Shown piece after piece: positions 1 to 9,347 of a stretch of 64,000 nucleotides of DNA. The notes below the pieces were generated by a model. It searched no databases, was not told where the DNA came from, and was given only the letters and a program-made list of their open reading frames with translations. Source of the stretch: Shewanella sp. HN-41 (GTDB lineage: Bacteria; Pseudomonadota; Gammaproteobacteria; Enterobacterales; Shewanellaceae); assembly GCF_000217915.1 (NCBI RefSeq), contig NZ_AFOZ01000044.1, forward strand, positions 62,001-126,000. The letters are read 5' to 3'. Every line of letters starts with the position of its first letter. Position 1 is the stretch's first letter. Both the position numbers and the translations under genes were made by a program.

Positions 1-1
1 T

Positions 2-1018
2 GACGATATTCGCCATTTGCAGCAAAGCCCCTCAAGCGTGACTGAACCTGAAAATCAGCTCAGGCAGCTGCTCAGCGGCGGCACAGACAATCAATTCTTA
101 CTGGTACGCGCCGCGAGTGAAGAAGCACTGCTGCAACAGCTTGAGCGAGTATCACCACTGCTTGATGCCGCCATAACAAACCAAGAGTTAGGCAACTATG
201 TCAGCCTCAGCCGGTATCTGCCCAGCCATCAAAGGCAAGATACGGCTTATCGATTACAGGGCGAAATCTATCAAACTCAGCTAGAGCAAGTGCTCACCAG
301 CCTTGGGTTAGATGAAAACCTGAAGCCAGAACTGCAAGCCGCCTATTTGGCCGCGAAAACAGAGTACATCACGCCAGCAGCATTCTTTAAGCTAGAGGCC
401 GGCAAGCGACTCGCGCCGCTATGGCTAACGCCGAGTGACAAGGCCACCGATTATGGTGCTGAGTATGGTGCCGATTATGGAGCCATAGTCCTCCTTGGTG
501 GCATTCAGCAAATCGATGCCCTTAAGGCTCGCTTTGCCAACGATGAAAGCGTGCAGCTTATCGACAAAGTAGCGGATATTTCCGCGGTCATGGGGCATTA
601 TCGACTGTTAACCCTAAAGCTGTTAGCCCTAGCACTTGGCATCGCACTCTTGTTGTTTAGCCTAAATTTCGGCATGAAAAAAGCGGCGGTTGTGGTTGCC
701 GTGCCAGCCCTTGCGGCCCTGCTCACGCTAGCAACTTTAGGCTTAACGGGCTCACCGCTGAGCCTATTCCATGCACTCGCCCTCATTTTAGTTTTTGGGA
801 TTGGGATAGACTACAGCTTGTTTTTTGCCTCTGCCAAAAACCACGGTAAGGCAGTGATGATGGCGGTGTTTATGTCCGCCTGCTCGACCCTATTGGCCTT
901 TGGTTTGCTCGCCTTTAGCCAGACCCAAGCGATTCATTACTTTGGCTTAACCCTGTCGCTGGGCATAGGGTTTACCTTCTTACTTTCGCCACTGATTTTA
1001 ACGACTAAAAAGTCCTGA
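2..1018 (+). CDS. MMPL/RND-type exporter of the aryl-polyene cluster, C-terminal part
   Basis: The frame is open from the first bases of the window, so this is the 3' end of a longer gene; a TTG at 17 is not a credible start. The visible part has a soluble periplasmic-type segment (first ~190 residues) followed by about five hydrophobic helices, with the run FGIGIDYSLFFAS typical of MMPL/RND transporters. Such a protein is a regular member of aryl-polyene and xanthomonadin clusters, where it is thought to help export the lipid-linked pigment. The flavoprotein gene begins 2 nt after the stop, so both are probably co-transcribed. The family call is firm; the substrate is inferred only from the neighbours. 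Confidence 0.85.
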   Translation, partial: DDIRHLQQSPSSVTEPENQLRQLLSGGTDNQFLLVRAASEEALLQQLERVSPLLDAAITNQELGNYVSLSRYLPSHQRQDTAYRLQGEIYQTQLEQVLTSLGLDENLKPELQAAYLAAKTEYITPAAFFKLEAGKRLAPLWLTPSDKATDYGAEYGADYGAIVLLGGIQQIDALKARFANDESVQLIDKVADISAVMGHYRLLTLKLLALALGIALLLFSLNFGMKKAAVVVAVPALAALLTLATLGLTGSPLSLFHALALILVFGIGIDYSLFFASAKNHGKAVMMAVFMSACSTLLAFGLLAFSQTQAIHYFGLTLSLGIGFTFLLSPLILTTKKS

Positions 1019-1020
1019 TA

Positions 1021-2331
1021 ATGACAAGGAACGTACTTTACATGCCTACACCCGCTCACGATTTACCGGCAATGCCAAATTCACTTGCCGTCGATGTGGC
1101 CATTATCGGCGCAGGACCTTCGGGCGCCATCGCCGCCAGCCTACTACACCAACAAGGCAAGCGTGTGCTGGTGTTAGAGAAACAGCACTTTCCTCGCTTC
1201 TCTATCGGCGAAAGTTTACTGCCCTGCTGCATGCAGTTTATTGAAGAAGCGGGCATGTTAGATGCGCTCAATGCCGCCGGATTCCAGCATAAAAATGGTG
1301 CCGCCTTTCGTCGTAATGGCACTTACACCACCTTCGACTTTACCGATAAATTTACCCCTGGGCCGGGCACCACATTTCAAGTGCAGCGTGCCAGTTTCGA
1401 TAAACTATTAGCCGATACCGCCCAAGGCCAAGGGGTCGACATCCGTTACGGCGAAACCGTCGAGGCGATAGAGTTAACCGAAAACCCACGCTTAACGGTG
1501 CGCAATGAACAGGGCGAGCGGTATCAAATCAGTGCCCAATATGTGCTCGATGCCAGCGGTTTTGGTCGCGTATTACCGCGCCTACTCGACTTAGAAAGTC
1601 CGTCTTGCCTGCCACCACGCAGTGCCATCTTCACCCATGTGGAAGACAACATCAGCGATGCTAATTTTGATCGTAATAAGATTTTGATCAGTGTCCACCC
1701 TGAACATAAGGACATTTGGTATTGGCTCATTCCCTTTAGCAACGGCCGTTGTTCACTCGGCGTGGTTGCCGAACCGCAGTTACTTGAGCGTTTGCAAGGT
1801 TCACTCGAACAACAATTGATGAGCATAGTCAATGAAGAACCCGGGCTAAAAACCCTATTGGCAAACGCTGAAGTGGTACAGGAATGCGCCACGCTCAAAG
1901 GTTATTCTGCCAACGTATCACGCCTTGCAACCGACAAGTTCGCCCTACTGGGTAATGCGGGTGAGTTCCTCGATCCGGTATTTTCCTCCGGTGTGACTAT
2001 CGCCATGCAATCGGCGTCGATGGCGGCAAAATGTGTGACGAAACAACTCAATGGTGAGGTGGTTGACTGGCAAGCCGATTACTCTGCACCTTTGATGCAG
2101 GGCGTGAATGCCTTTCGCACCTATGTGCAAGCTTGGTATGATGGCCGCTTTCAAGATGTTATTTTCTATGAAGAACCGAACGAGCGTATCAAGCAGATGA
2201 TCTGTTCCATTCTGGCGGGCTATGCTTGGGATACCAATAATCCCTTCGTTAAAGACTCGGAGCGCCGCCTGAACATGATAGTCGAACTGTGCCAACAACA
2301 GGCTCCAATCCCAGAGTTCGACGAGGAATAA
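1021..2331 (+). CDS. FAD-dependent oxidoreductase, tryptophan-halogenase-like (APE cluster)
   Basis: A 436-residue flavoprotein. A GxGxxG dinucleotide-binding motif sits at residues 30-35 (GAGPSG), followed by a GESLLP segment at 63-68 typical of the flavin-dependent halogenase/geranylgeranyl-reductase-like group. The motif WYWLIP at about 232-237 matches the WxWxIP signature used to recognise flavin-dependent halogenases. The family is common in aryl-polyene and xanthomonadin clusters, and xanthomonadins are brominated pigments, so halogenation is possible; plain redox tailoring is equally possible. An alternative start at 1042 (MPTPAHDL) has a better ribosome-binding sequence (AAGGA) upstream. 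It is flanked without gaps by the MMPL and DUF3261 genes, consistent with one operon. Confidence 0.8.
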   Translation: MTRNVLYMPTPAHDLPAMPNSLAVDVAIIGAGPSGAIAASLLHQQGKRVLVLEKQHFPRFSIGESLLPCCMQFIEEAGMLDALNAAGFQHKNGAAFRRNGTYTTFDFTDKFTPGPGTTFQVQRASFDKLLADTAQGQGVDIRYGETVEAIELTENPRLTVRNEQGERYQISAQYVLDASGFGRVLPRLLDLESPSCLPPRSAIFTHVEDNISDANFDRNKILISVHPEHKDIWYWLIPFSNGRCSLGVVAEPQLLERLQGSLEQQLMSIVNEEPGLKTLLANAEVVQECATLKGYSANVSRLATDKFALLGNAGEFLDPVFSSGVTIAMQSASMAAKCVTKQLNGEVVDWQADYSAPLMQGVNAFRTYVQAWYDGRFQDVIFYEEPNERIKQMICSILAGYAWDTNNPFVKDSERRLNMIVELCQQQAPIPEFDEE

Positions 2332-2335
2332 CCCT

Positions 2336-3076
2336 ATGTCGCTAAACCTTAATGCAAAATGGCGAGTGCTCCCCGCCCTGCTGCTCGTAGGCCTTGGGCT
2401 AACGGGCTGTAGCGAACTGCTGCTCAGGCAGACCTGCGTCGGGCTCGCTAAGGATATGCGTTATTGTTTGGCGCCACTGCCCCATGACTTTGCCCCCGCG
2501 ACCGATAAGCCTTTGACTAAGCCGACGGCAAAGCCCGCCGTCATCACCAGTCAGCAAACCGAGAGTAAAACGGGCCTATCTACGCCCCAATCCTTTAGTC
2601 AAAAGGTCAGTATTAAGGTGGGTGATGAAACCCACGAACTGCTCACCCAGTTGGAGCTAGAAGGTGAGCGCATGACGCTCGTTGGTTTAGCGCCACTCGG
2701 ACAGGCTTTATTTACCTTGGTTTATGATGGGAATACACTCAGCAGTGAACAAAGTGTGCTGCTGGGCGACAATTTTAAAGCCGAATATTTAATGGCGATG
2801 ATGCAACTGATCTATTGGCCTGAGCAGAGTATTCGTGCCCATTTGGAAGGCGGCCATTTAGTTTCTGGCCTTTGTGATACGGTTGGAGACACACTTGTCG
2901 ATACGTCGCCCTGTCGCCAGATCTATAGCCAAGATACCTTGATCAGTAAAAACGGCCAGCAAACACAGGTTTTACAGATAAATTACCGACAGGGCACGGG
3001 CGATATGCTCTGGCAAGCCCATATTAATTTGACCATGCCACAGGCAAAGTTTGAATTAGAAATACAACCTATTTAA
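2336..3076 (+). CDS. DUF3261 family lipoprotein (APE cluster)
   Basis: A 246-residue protein with a charged N-terminus, a hydrophobic stretch and a lipobox (LTGC, Cys at about residue 25), so it should be lipidated and sorted to a membrane. The remainder lacks catalytic motifs that I recognise. DUF3261 lipoproteins occur almost always in aryl-polyene clusters beside the MMPL exporter and the last ketosynthases, and a role in pigment transport to the outer membrane is the usual guess. The start lies 4 nt after the flavoprotein stop, which indicates translational coupling. Confidence 0.8.
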   Translation: MSLNLNAKWRVLPALLLVGLGLTGCSELLLRQTCVGLAKDMRYCLAPLPHDFAPATDKPLTKPTAKPAVITSQQTESKTGLSTPQSFSQKVSIKVGDETHELLTQLELEGERMTLVGLAPLGQALFTLVYDGNTLSSEQSVLLGDNFKAEYLMAMMQLIYWPEQSIRAHLEGGHLVSGLCDTVGDTLVDTSPCRQIYSQDTLISKNGQQTQVLQINYRQGTGDMLWQAHINLTMPQAKFELEIQPI

Positions 3077-3114
3077 TCACTTAATAGATTTAGCCGCTGG
3101 ATAAACGATACGCA

Positions 3115-4314
3115 ATGAAGAATAGAGTCGCCATTACACAGATTGGATTGTGTACCCCGCTAGGGCTAGATCCCCAGCAGGTTTTAGACCGCCTGATCGC
3201 CGGCGATACCCGCGCTATGCAGCGCAGTGATACTCTCCTATTCGAGCACCCAACCTTAGTGGCACCAGTGACGGTGGTGCTACCGGCGATTCCTGCAAAA
3301 CTCATCCATTTCGATTGTCGCAATAACCAGTTACTGTTATGCGCCGCGCAGCAAATTAGCGCCACGGTTGAGCAGGCTAAACGGGATTTGGGTCCTGCCC
3401 GTATTGGCGTTGTGTTAGGCACTAGCACCTCGGGGATTGCTAAAGGTGAAGCGGCACTGAGCTACCGCAATCAACACGGTCACTTTCCAGCGGATTACCA
3501 CTATTTCCAGCAGGAACTTGGCAGCACTAGCGATTTTTTGCGTCAATATTTTCAGCTAGATGGCCCTTGCTACACGATTTCAACCGCCTGTTCCTCCAGC
3601 GCAAAAGTCTTTGCCAGTGCCAAACGCTTACTCAATGCGAACCTCTGCGATATGGTGATTGTCGGCGGTGTCGATAGTCTCTGCCAACTCACAGTCAATG
3701 GCTTTCACGCCTTAGAGTCGGTATCAAAGGGCCACTGTAATCCTTTTAGTATCAATCGTGATGGTATCAATATCGGCGAAGGCGCGGCGCTTTTCGTCCT
3801 GACGTTGGGCGAGTCCGATGTCATGCTGGCGGGTATTGGCGAATCGAGCGATGCCCATCATATTTCGGCACCGCACCCCGAAGGTGCCGGCGCGATCAAA
3901 GCCATGCAAGCAGCATTGCAGGATGCGAACATTACTGCACAAGACATCGATTACATAAACTTACACGGCACAGCGACGCCCAAAAATGATGCGATGGAAA
4001 GCCGCGCCGTGGTTGAAGTCTTTGGCGCCAACACCCCGCCATGCAGCTCAACTAAGCCCTTAGTCGGCCATACCTTAGGTGCGGCTGGTGCCATCGAAGC
4101 CGCCTTCTGCTACTTATTACTTTCTGCACATAATCACGGCCAGGCCCTGCCGCCCCATCAATGGGACGGACAAGTCGATCCACAGGATCCTTCCATTGCC
4201 TTAGTCGAACGCCATCAAGTCGCCGCAAAAGGCGCCCTTAATTATGTGATGAGTAATTCCTTCGCCTTTGGCGGCAGTAATGCCAGCCTGATTTTTTGTC
4301 GCAATGAGGCCTAG
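3115..4314 (+). CDS. Beta-ketoacyl-ACP synthase (aryl polyene chain elongation, ApeO-like)
   Basis: A 399-residue thiolase-fold condensing enzyme. The catalytic triad is complete: Cys159 in STACSSS, His284 in LHGTATPKND and His319 in VGHTLGAAGA. It should catalyse decarboxylative condensation of malonyl-ACP with the growing polyene. Its place directly before a dehydratase, a ketoreductase and a second ketosynthase matches the apeO-P-Q-R order of E. coli-type aryl-polyene clusters, where the first enzyme pairs with a chain-length factor encoded elsewhere in the cluster. The Ape assignment rests on gene order and general similarity, not on alignment. Confidence 0.87.
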   Translation: MKNRVAITQIGLCTPLGLDPQQVLDRLIAGDTRAMQRSDTLLFEHPTLVAPVTVVLPAIPAKLIHFDCRNNQLLLCAAQQISATVEQAKRDLGPARIGVVLGTSTSGIAKGEAALSYRNQHGHFPADYHYFQQELGSTSDFLRQYFQLDGPCYTISTACSSSAKVFASAKRLLNANLCDMVIVGGVDSLCQLTVNGFHALESVSKGHCNPFSINRDGINIGEGAALFVLTLGESDVMLAGIGESSDAHHISAPHPEGAGAIKAMQAALQDANITAQDIDYINLHGTATPKNDAMESRAVVEVFGANTPPCSSTKPLVGHTLGAAGAIEAAFCYLLLSAHNHGQALPPHQWDGQVDPQDPSIALVERHQVAAKGALNYVMSNSFAFGGSNASLIFCRNEA

Positions 4315-4315
4315 T

Positions 4316-4867
4316 ATGATGCCCTTTATTCAATTCAATTTACCCTTTGCCGAACAGGATATTACCGACTTTATTCCCCACAGGGCGCCGATGATCTTGG
4401 TAGATAAGATCATTGCTTATCAACGCGATATCTTAGTAACCGAAGTCACTATCACTGCGCAGAGCCCCTACTTCGACGATAAACATCGAGCCGTACCCAA
4501 TTATGTGGGTATAGAATATATGGCTCAAAGTATTGCAGCCCTCGCCGGAGTAGAAGCAAAACTGCGCAATGATAAAATCCGCGTGGGTTTTCTATTGGGG
4601 TCGCGCAAGTTAGCGCTTCATGCCAAGCAGTATGAGTTCGGGCGCACCTATCGCACCCATGTGAAACGCCTCTATCAAGAGGAATCGGGATTAGCGGTAT
4701 TCGATTGCCAGATTTACCTTATGCCCGAAGCGGGTAGCGACCAAGATAATACCTTAGTGGCCGAAGCCAATGTGAATGTATTTCAACCCCAGGACACCCA
4801 AGCCTATCTTGCGGGAAATCAAGGTACAGGGGATCAAGACGCGACCAATAAGCCCCTAGGACATTAA
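4316..4867 (+). CDS. 3-hydroxyacyl-ACP dehydratase, hotdog fold (ApeP-like)
   Basis: About 183 residues. The segment IPHRAPMILVDKI near the N-terminus resembles the FabZ/FabA catalytic-histidine region, and the protein is the length of a single-hotdog dehydratase. It should remove water from 3-hydroxyacyl-ACP intermediates and leave the conjugated double bonds of the pigment. I chose ATG 4316 over 4304 because 4304 lies inside the ketosynthase gene and GAGG at 4306-4309 is correctly spaced for 4316. The start is 1 nt beyond the ketosynthase stop. Confidence 0.85.
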   Translation: MMPFIQFNLPFAEQDITDFIPHRAPMILVDKIIAYQRDILVTEVTITAQSPYFDDKHRAVPNYVGIEYMAQSIAALAGVEAKLRNDKIRVGFLLGSRKLALHAKQYEFGRTYRTHVKRLYQEESGLAVFDCQIYLMPEAGSDQDNTLVAEANVNVFQPQDTQAYLAGNQGTGDQDATNKPLGH

Positions 4868-4910
4868 CCCCCAGCACAATATATAAAGCCAAATGGGGTG
4901 GAGAAAACAG

Positions 4911-5636
4911 ATGAATAACAGAGTATTAGTCACAGGTTCGAGCCGAGGCATAGGTAAAGCCATCGCCCTAAAACTCGCCGCTGCAGGCTTCGATATCGCC
5001 CTGCATTACCACAGCAACCAAACCGCTGCCGATGACACTGCCACGCAAATCCGCGCGCTTGGGGTGAATGCGAGCCTGTTGAAATTTGATGTCGCCGACC
5101 GCGCAACTGTTAAAGCCGCCATCGCAGCTGATATCGAGGCCAATGGTGCCTATTATGGCGTCGTACTCAATGCGGGCATCAACCGCGACACCGCCTTTCC
5201 CGCCATGACGGAAAGCGAGTGGGACAGCGTCATCCACACTAACCTCGATGGTTTTTACAATGTTATCCACCCCTGTGTGATGCCTATGGTACAAGGCCGC
5301 AAAGGTGGACGTATCATCACCTTAGCCTCAGTCTCTGGCATTGCGGGCAACCGTGGCCAAGTGAATTACAGCGCCTCAAAAGCTGGTATTATCGGCGCGA
5401 CTAAGGCGTTGTCATTAGAGCTGGCAAAACGCAAAATTACCGTCAACTGTATCGCCCCCGGCTTAATCGAAACCGATATGGTGGCCGATATTCCTAAGGA
5501 TATGGTCGAGCAGTTAGTGCCGATGCGCCGTATGGGTAAACCCAATGAAATCGCCGCCTTAGCCGCATTTTTAATGTCTGACGATGCCGCCTATATCACT
5601 CGCCAAGTGATTTCGGTCAATGGAGGCATGATCTAA
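4911..5636 (+). CDS. 3-ketoacyl-ACP reductase, FabG-like SDR (ApeQ-like)
   Basis: A 241-residue short-chain dehydrogenase with the NADP-binding motif TGSSRGIG near the N-terminus, the NAG motif (LNAGIN) and the catalytic YSASK. It should reduce the 3-keto group formed by the adjacent ketosynthases before dehydration. The longer frame from 4893 is rejected because its first codons contain the ribosome-binding sequence (GGTGGAG) for ATG 4911. The stop codon abuts the ATG of the next ketosynthase, typical of a tightly coupled biosynthetic operon. Confidence 0.88.
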   Translation: MNNRVLVTGSSRGIGKAIALKLAAAGFDIALHYHSNQTAADDTATQIRALGVNASLLKFDVADRATVKAAIAADIEANGAYYGVVLNAGINRDTAFPAMTESEWDSVIHTNLDGFYNVIHPCVMPMVQGRKGGRIITLASVSGIAGNRGQVNYSASKAGIIGATKALSLELAKRKITVNCIAPGLIETDMVADIPKDMVEQLVPMRRMGKPNEIAALAAFLMSDDAAYITRQVISVNGGMI

Positions 5637-6896
5637 ATGAGCGAGCCGACAAATCAAACCCGCTTTGGTAGACGAGTGGTCATCACAGGCGTTGGCGGCA
5701 TTACCGCCCTAGGCCATGATTGGCCGACCATTGCGACGAGTCTTAAGGCGCAGAAAAACTGTGTCGTCACTATGAGTGACTGGGATAGATACGACGGGCT
5801 CAACACTCGTTTAGCCGCGCCCATTACTGACTTTGAAGTGCCAAGCCATTATTCGCGCAAGAAAATTCGTTCCATGGGCAAGGTTTCCATTATGGCAACC
5901 CGCGCCAGCGAACTGGCTTTAATCGATGCGGGATTACTGGATGACCCTATCGTATCCTCGGGTGAAATGGGCATTGCCTATGGTTCATCCACGGGCAGCA
6001 CAGATCCTATTACCGCCTTTGGCGATATGTTGAAAACCGGCGATATGTCGGGCGTTACCGCCACTAGCTATATCCGCATGATGGCGCACACCACAGCGGT
6101 GAACGTCGGTGTTTTCTTCGGCTTAAAGGGGCGCATTCATACCACCAGCAGCGCCTGCACCTCGGGTAGCCAAGGCATAGGTTACGCCTTTGAGGCCATC
6201 AAATACGGTCAGCAAACCTTAATGTTGGCGGGCGGCGGTGAAGAACTCTGCCCCACCGAGGCCGTGGTGTTCGATACCCTGTTTGCCACTAGCACTAAAA
6301 ACTCGACGCCCGAACTCACACCGCGCCCCTTCGATGCGAGCCGCGATGGCCTAGTGATTGGTGAAGGTGCCTGTACGCTGGTGCTCGAAGAGCTGGAACA
6401 CGCCAAGGCGCGTGGCGCAAAGATTTATGCTGAGTTAGTCGGTTTTGGCACTAATTCCGATGGTCAGCATGTCACTCAGCCCAATAGCGATACCATGGAA
6501 ATCGCCATCAGGTTAGCACTCAAAGATGCACAGCTTGAGCCCAGCGCCATTGGCTATGTAAATGCCCACGGCACGGCGACTGACCGCGGTGATATTGCCG
6601 AAACCCATGCAACCCATGCGGTATTTGGTGCGGATTTGCCAATCTCATCCCTTAAAAGCTACACAGGCCACACCTTAGGCGCCTGTGGCGCGTTAGAGGC
6701 TTGGGTCAGTATCGAGATGATGAATGCGGGTTGGTTTGCGCCCACACTCAATCTCGACAATATCGACCCTGAATGCGCGGCGCTAGATTATATTCGCGGC
6801 GAGCCTCGTTCGCTCGTAACCGATTATGTAATGAGTAATAATTTCGCCTTTGGCGGGATCAACACTTCACTGATTTTTAAACGCTGGACTAGATAA
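5637..6896 (+). CDS. Beta-ketoacyl-ACP synthase, FabF-like (ApeR-like)
   Basis: A 419-residue condensing enzyme with an intact Cys-His-His triad: Cys174 in SSACTSGSQG, a His in NAHGTATDRG, and a His in TGHTLGACGA. In the E. coli-type aryl-polyene pathway the corresponding last gene encodes a homodimeric ketosynthase working with the ApeO/ApeC heterodimer. It begins directly at the ketoreductase stop. No later gene of the cluster follows, so this is the 3' end of the aryl-polyene operon. Confidence 0.87.
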   Translation: MSEPTNQTRFGRRVVITGVGGITALGHDWPTIATSLKAQKNCVVTMSDWDRYDGLNTRLAAPITDFEVPSHYSRKKIRSMGKVSIMATRASELALIDAGLLDDPIVSSGEMGIAYGSSTGSTDPITAFGDMLKTGDMSGVTATSYIRMMAHTTAVNVGVFFGLKGRIHTTSSACTSGSQGIGYAFEAIKYGQQTLMLAGGGEELCPTEAVVFDTLFATSTKNSTPELTPRPFDASRDGLVIGEGACTLVLEELEHAKARGAKIYAELVGFGTNSDGQHVTQPNSDTMEIAIRLALKDAQLEPSAIGYVNAHGTATDRGDIAETHATHAVFGADLPISSLKSYTGHTLGACGALEAWVSIEMMNAGWFAPTLNLDNIDPECAALDYIRGEPRSLVTDYVMSNNFAFGGINTSLIFKRWTR

Positions 6897-6919
6897 CAAC
6901 ACATAACAAGGAAAGTGTA

Positions 6920-8399
6920 ATGAAAAAAATTTATGGATACCTGTTACTGATAATTTTAGCAGGATGTAGTGCGACATCCCCTTCTGTCCCCAAAGGGTAT
7001 GTAGGTGAAACCGCAACCGTTGACGATACACTATCAAGAATAGATAACAGTTCCGCAAATATTTTTTATATTGATAAAATTAATGATAAAGGTGTTCATA
7101 ATAGTCTAATGGCGACACAAAATGCCTCAATGGGACAAGGCTTAAGATTAACAACACTGGGGGCCAGTCGTGCAGTTACTGCACAACCTATTCAGCTTCA
7201 TATCGCAGCTCAGGTTTATAGCGCAGCACCGGTACTTCAAATTTTTTCAGATAAAAATCACTTTGTTGAAGGCACTATTCAATTCACCCCAAAAGCAAAT
7301 GAAAACTATATTGTTAGTGGCAAGCTTAGTGACATCTATTCTGCAGTTTGGTTAGAAAACACTAAAGGTGAAGTCGTTTCAGATATCATTGAAAAAAAGA
7401 TAAAGCAACCACAATTCGGCCTCAAAAATTAATTAAAAGCCAGAATGACGCATCAAGAAAAGATTATTTCTCCAATATTAAACAAGGTGTAAGTAGAGAA
7501 TATGTCCTTAAAGTTTTAGGGCAACCAGACAGTATTACTAGTAAGGTTCCTAACGATCCTAAATCTAAAACTATTTATATTTATTCTGACCTTGGACAGG
7601 TTGAGTTTTCGCAATTTTGGTCCCCAACCAATGAACCGTTATTCGTAGAAAAACAATCGAATTAAGTACTGTTCAACATACCGAGATTACAATCTCTAAG
7701 GCTGGTCTACTCAGTGACCAAGATTCGCAAATTGCTGACATTATAAATAGCATCAACAGTGGAAATATTGATCAACAAAAACAAGCTATAAATTTATTGA
7801 TCGTGGGAGGAATTACGGATCCTACCATCTACGATCTATTAGAAAATAAACTTCAAACCACACTTCCCATGTCAACGAGTAACGTCGACATTGATAATGC
7901 TGCTTGGCTGATTAGAGGTTTAGGATACTCAGGGAATCGCAAATATAGTCAGACACTTAACAATATAGTCAGTGGAAGCTATCACAAAAAACTCAAAAAA
8001 TACGCAACCCAAGCACTAGAGAACTTAGATAAATATAAAAAATGGAATGCTATTTTGGCGGATAAAAGCCAATATACGGCCGAGCAAAGCCAGCAAAATA
8101 ACGCCCTTGCCAATGCACTACGCAGCGATGATTTAGAGCTGATGCGACTGGCAGCCAAACGCATCATGGATGATCGTCAGTACGATGATTTTATCCTAGC
8201 CGTACTCAGTAACGAATTGAAAACGCCTCGCTTAATGGCCGATAACAAACTCGCCATCGACACCTATGCCAATATGGCCAAAGCGCTAGCTAGTTCAGGG
8301 AATACCGCTTACCGCGATGTGATTGAAAATATGGCAACCGCGAGCTCAAACAAAAAACTCAAAAACTACGCCGAGAGTTATTTGAAGAAATACTACTAA
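6920..8399 (+). pseudogene. Lipoprotein with BamE/SmpA-like segment and helical-repeat C-terminus, split by two frameshifts
   Basis: Three consecutive reading frames join into one 493-residue protein if one A is added to A7 at 7392-7398 and one A to A5 at 7649-7653. Part 1 (6920-7432 as read) has a lipoprotein signal (lipobox LAGC). Part 2 (about 7399-7665) has no start of its own and resembles the BamE/SmpA fold (GVSREYVLKVLGQPDSI). Part 3 (to 8399) lacks a proper start and ends in helical repeats, with KKLKKYATQALENL echoed by KKLKNYAESYLKKYY. The function is unknown. It follows the aryl-polyene operon by 23 nt with a clear ribosome-binding site (AAGGAAAG). Either it is a true pseudogene, the homopolymers are miscalled, or the first junction is recoded (see findings). 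Confidence 0.7.
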
Positions 8400-8430
8400 A
8401 CCTACCCGTTTAAGCTTAATAGAACAAATC

Positions 8431-8460
8431 ATGGCCGAGCTTATACTCGGCCATTTTTAT
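8431..8460 (+). terminator. Rho-independent terminator after the split lipoprotein gene
   Basis: A 9-bp perfect stem (ATGGCCGAG at 8431-8439 with CTCGGCCAT at 8446-8454), a 6-nt loop and a following T-run. Confidence 0.85.
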
Positions 8461-8569
8461 ATCCGTTTGGATCACTTTTTAAATTAAAAGAAAATTTGCT
8501 ATTGTCCTTAGCATTTGCTGATATTCGCCTATACAGGCTTGCCATGACATTCACTCACAACACTGTGAA

Positions 8570-8800
8570 AGAAACCTAGGGAATCTAAGTTGATAAACGA
8601 AAGTTACGGAAGGCGAAGAGGCAGTTAAACATAGATATTGTTCAGAGTGAGGCCAACCATGGTACCGGCTCGACGACACGCAGCAAGTCCATCCCTGGAT
8701 GCTCGACCGCCCCGTCCATGGGGCGGACGGTCGTCTCACCAATCACCATGGTTTGCCTTTCGAGCATCTGCGTAACCTTAGGTTCAAAGACTAGAGCTAA
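8570..8800. repeat. Hairpin-rich non-coding element, copy 1
   Basis: No convincing gene lies between 8400 and 8956. The middle is full of inverted repeats: CATCCCTGGATG (8690-8701), CCGCCCC/GGGGCGG around CCATGG (8707-8726) nested in CGACCG/CGGTCG (8704-8733), and two ACCATGGT palindromes (about 8658 and 8747). Higher GC and unlike its AT-rich surroundings. A related element lies at 10.5-10.95 kb. The short frames through it look like by-products of the palindromes. Confidence 0.55.
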
Positions 8801-8898
8801 CATTTAGCGATGGCAGGTTTCGCCAATCCCTTTGAAAAAATCACAATAGATATCTTGTTAAATAAAAGCTTAATGGTTCATAAATATTACAATTTTTA

Positions 8899-8953
8899 AG
8901 CTAAGAGACAGGCTTTAGTCGGTCTCAACGAGCGAAGCGAAGGGTTTGAACCA
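8899..8953 (-). other. attC-like recombination site (degenerate) downstream of the DUF6896-like gene
   Basis: Lies directly after the stop of the minus-strand gene and aligns over about 53 bp with the site at 9364-9417: both contain TAAGAG, GGCTT, AGTC and GTC blocks in the same order and end in a variant of CGAA/AAGCG followed by a TTnAACC half-stem. The outer simple sites are degenerate on the 8890 side. The pair of direct repeats around one small gene is the layout of an integron cassette. Confidence 0.5.
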
Positions 8954-8956
8954 TTT

Positions 8957-9343
8957 TTATAGTACATACTCCTCTAATACCATTTTTATGAAACATTGAA
9001 GTAACTCTTCATCTTCATAAAGCTCTCGATACTCTGCGAAAGGTAGATTTCCTTCGTTATATTGCTTTTCAAAGAATATTTGCAAACGCCATGCATCAGG
9101 CTCTGATTTATTGAAATCGAAGTCAATTCCGCCGACATCTGCAGTTCGGTATATATCAACTCCAATTCCGTGAGTTCGATACATCCAATTTGTACCAGGA
9201 ATTGGTTTGTTTCCTCGGATCTCTGACTTCAATATTTCTTCAGCAGATTCCAAATCAAATACACGGACAAGAAGTTCTTCTGCCCATTTCCGGTGTGCAT
9301 ACCACAGCGGAATAAGTTTTCGGACTTTTTCGAGGTTATCCAT
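8957..9343 (-). CDS. DUF6896-like protein, possible immunity-type cassette gene
   Basis: A 128-residue soluble acidic protein. The central part (THGIGVDIYR ... GGIDFDFNKSEPDAWRL) matches my recollection of DUF6896, small proteins often found near toxin/immunity loci; I could not confirm this by search. No signal peptide or membrane helix. The gene is flanked on both sides by related attC-like repeats and points the same way as the TIR/membrane pair upstream, so it looks like a single-gene cassette. No partner toxin is visible beside it. Confidence 0.6.
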   Translation of the reverse strand: MDNLEKVRKLIPLWYAHRKWAEELLVRVFDLESAEEILKSEIRGNKPIPGTNWMYRTHGIGVDIYRTADVGGIDFDFNKSEPDAWRLQIFFEKQYNEGNLPFAEYRELYEDEELLQCFIKMVLEEYVL

Positions 9344-9347
9344 TTTT

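Noticed and set aside
8551..8742. 63-residue frame on the minus strand
   Set aside because: Arises from the GC-rich inverted repeats of element 1; composition is not protein-like.
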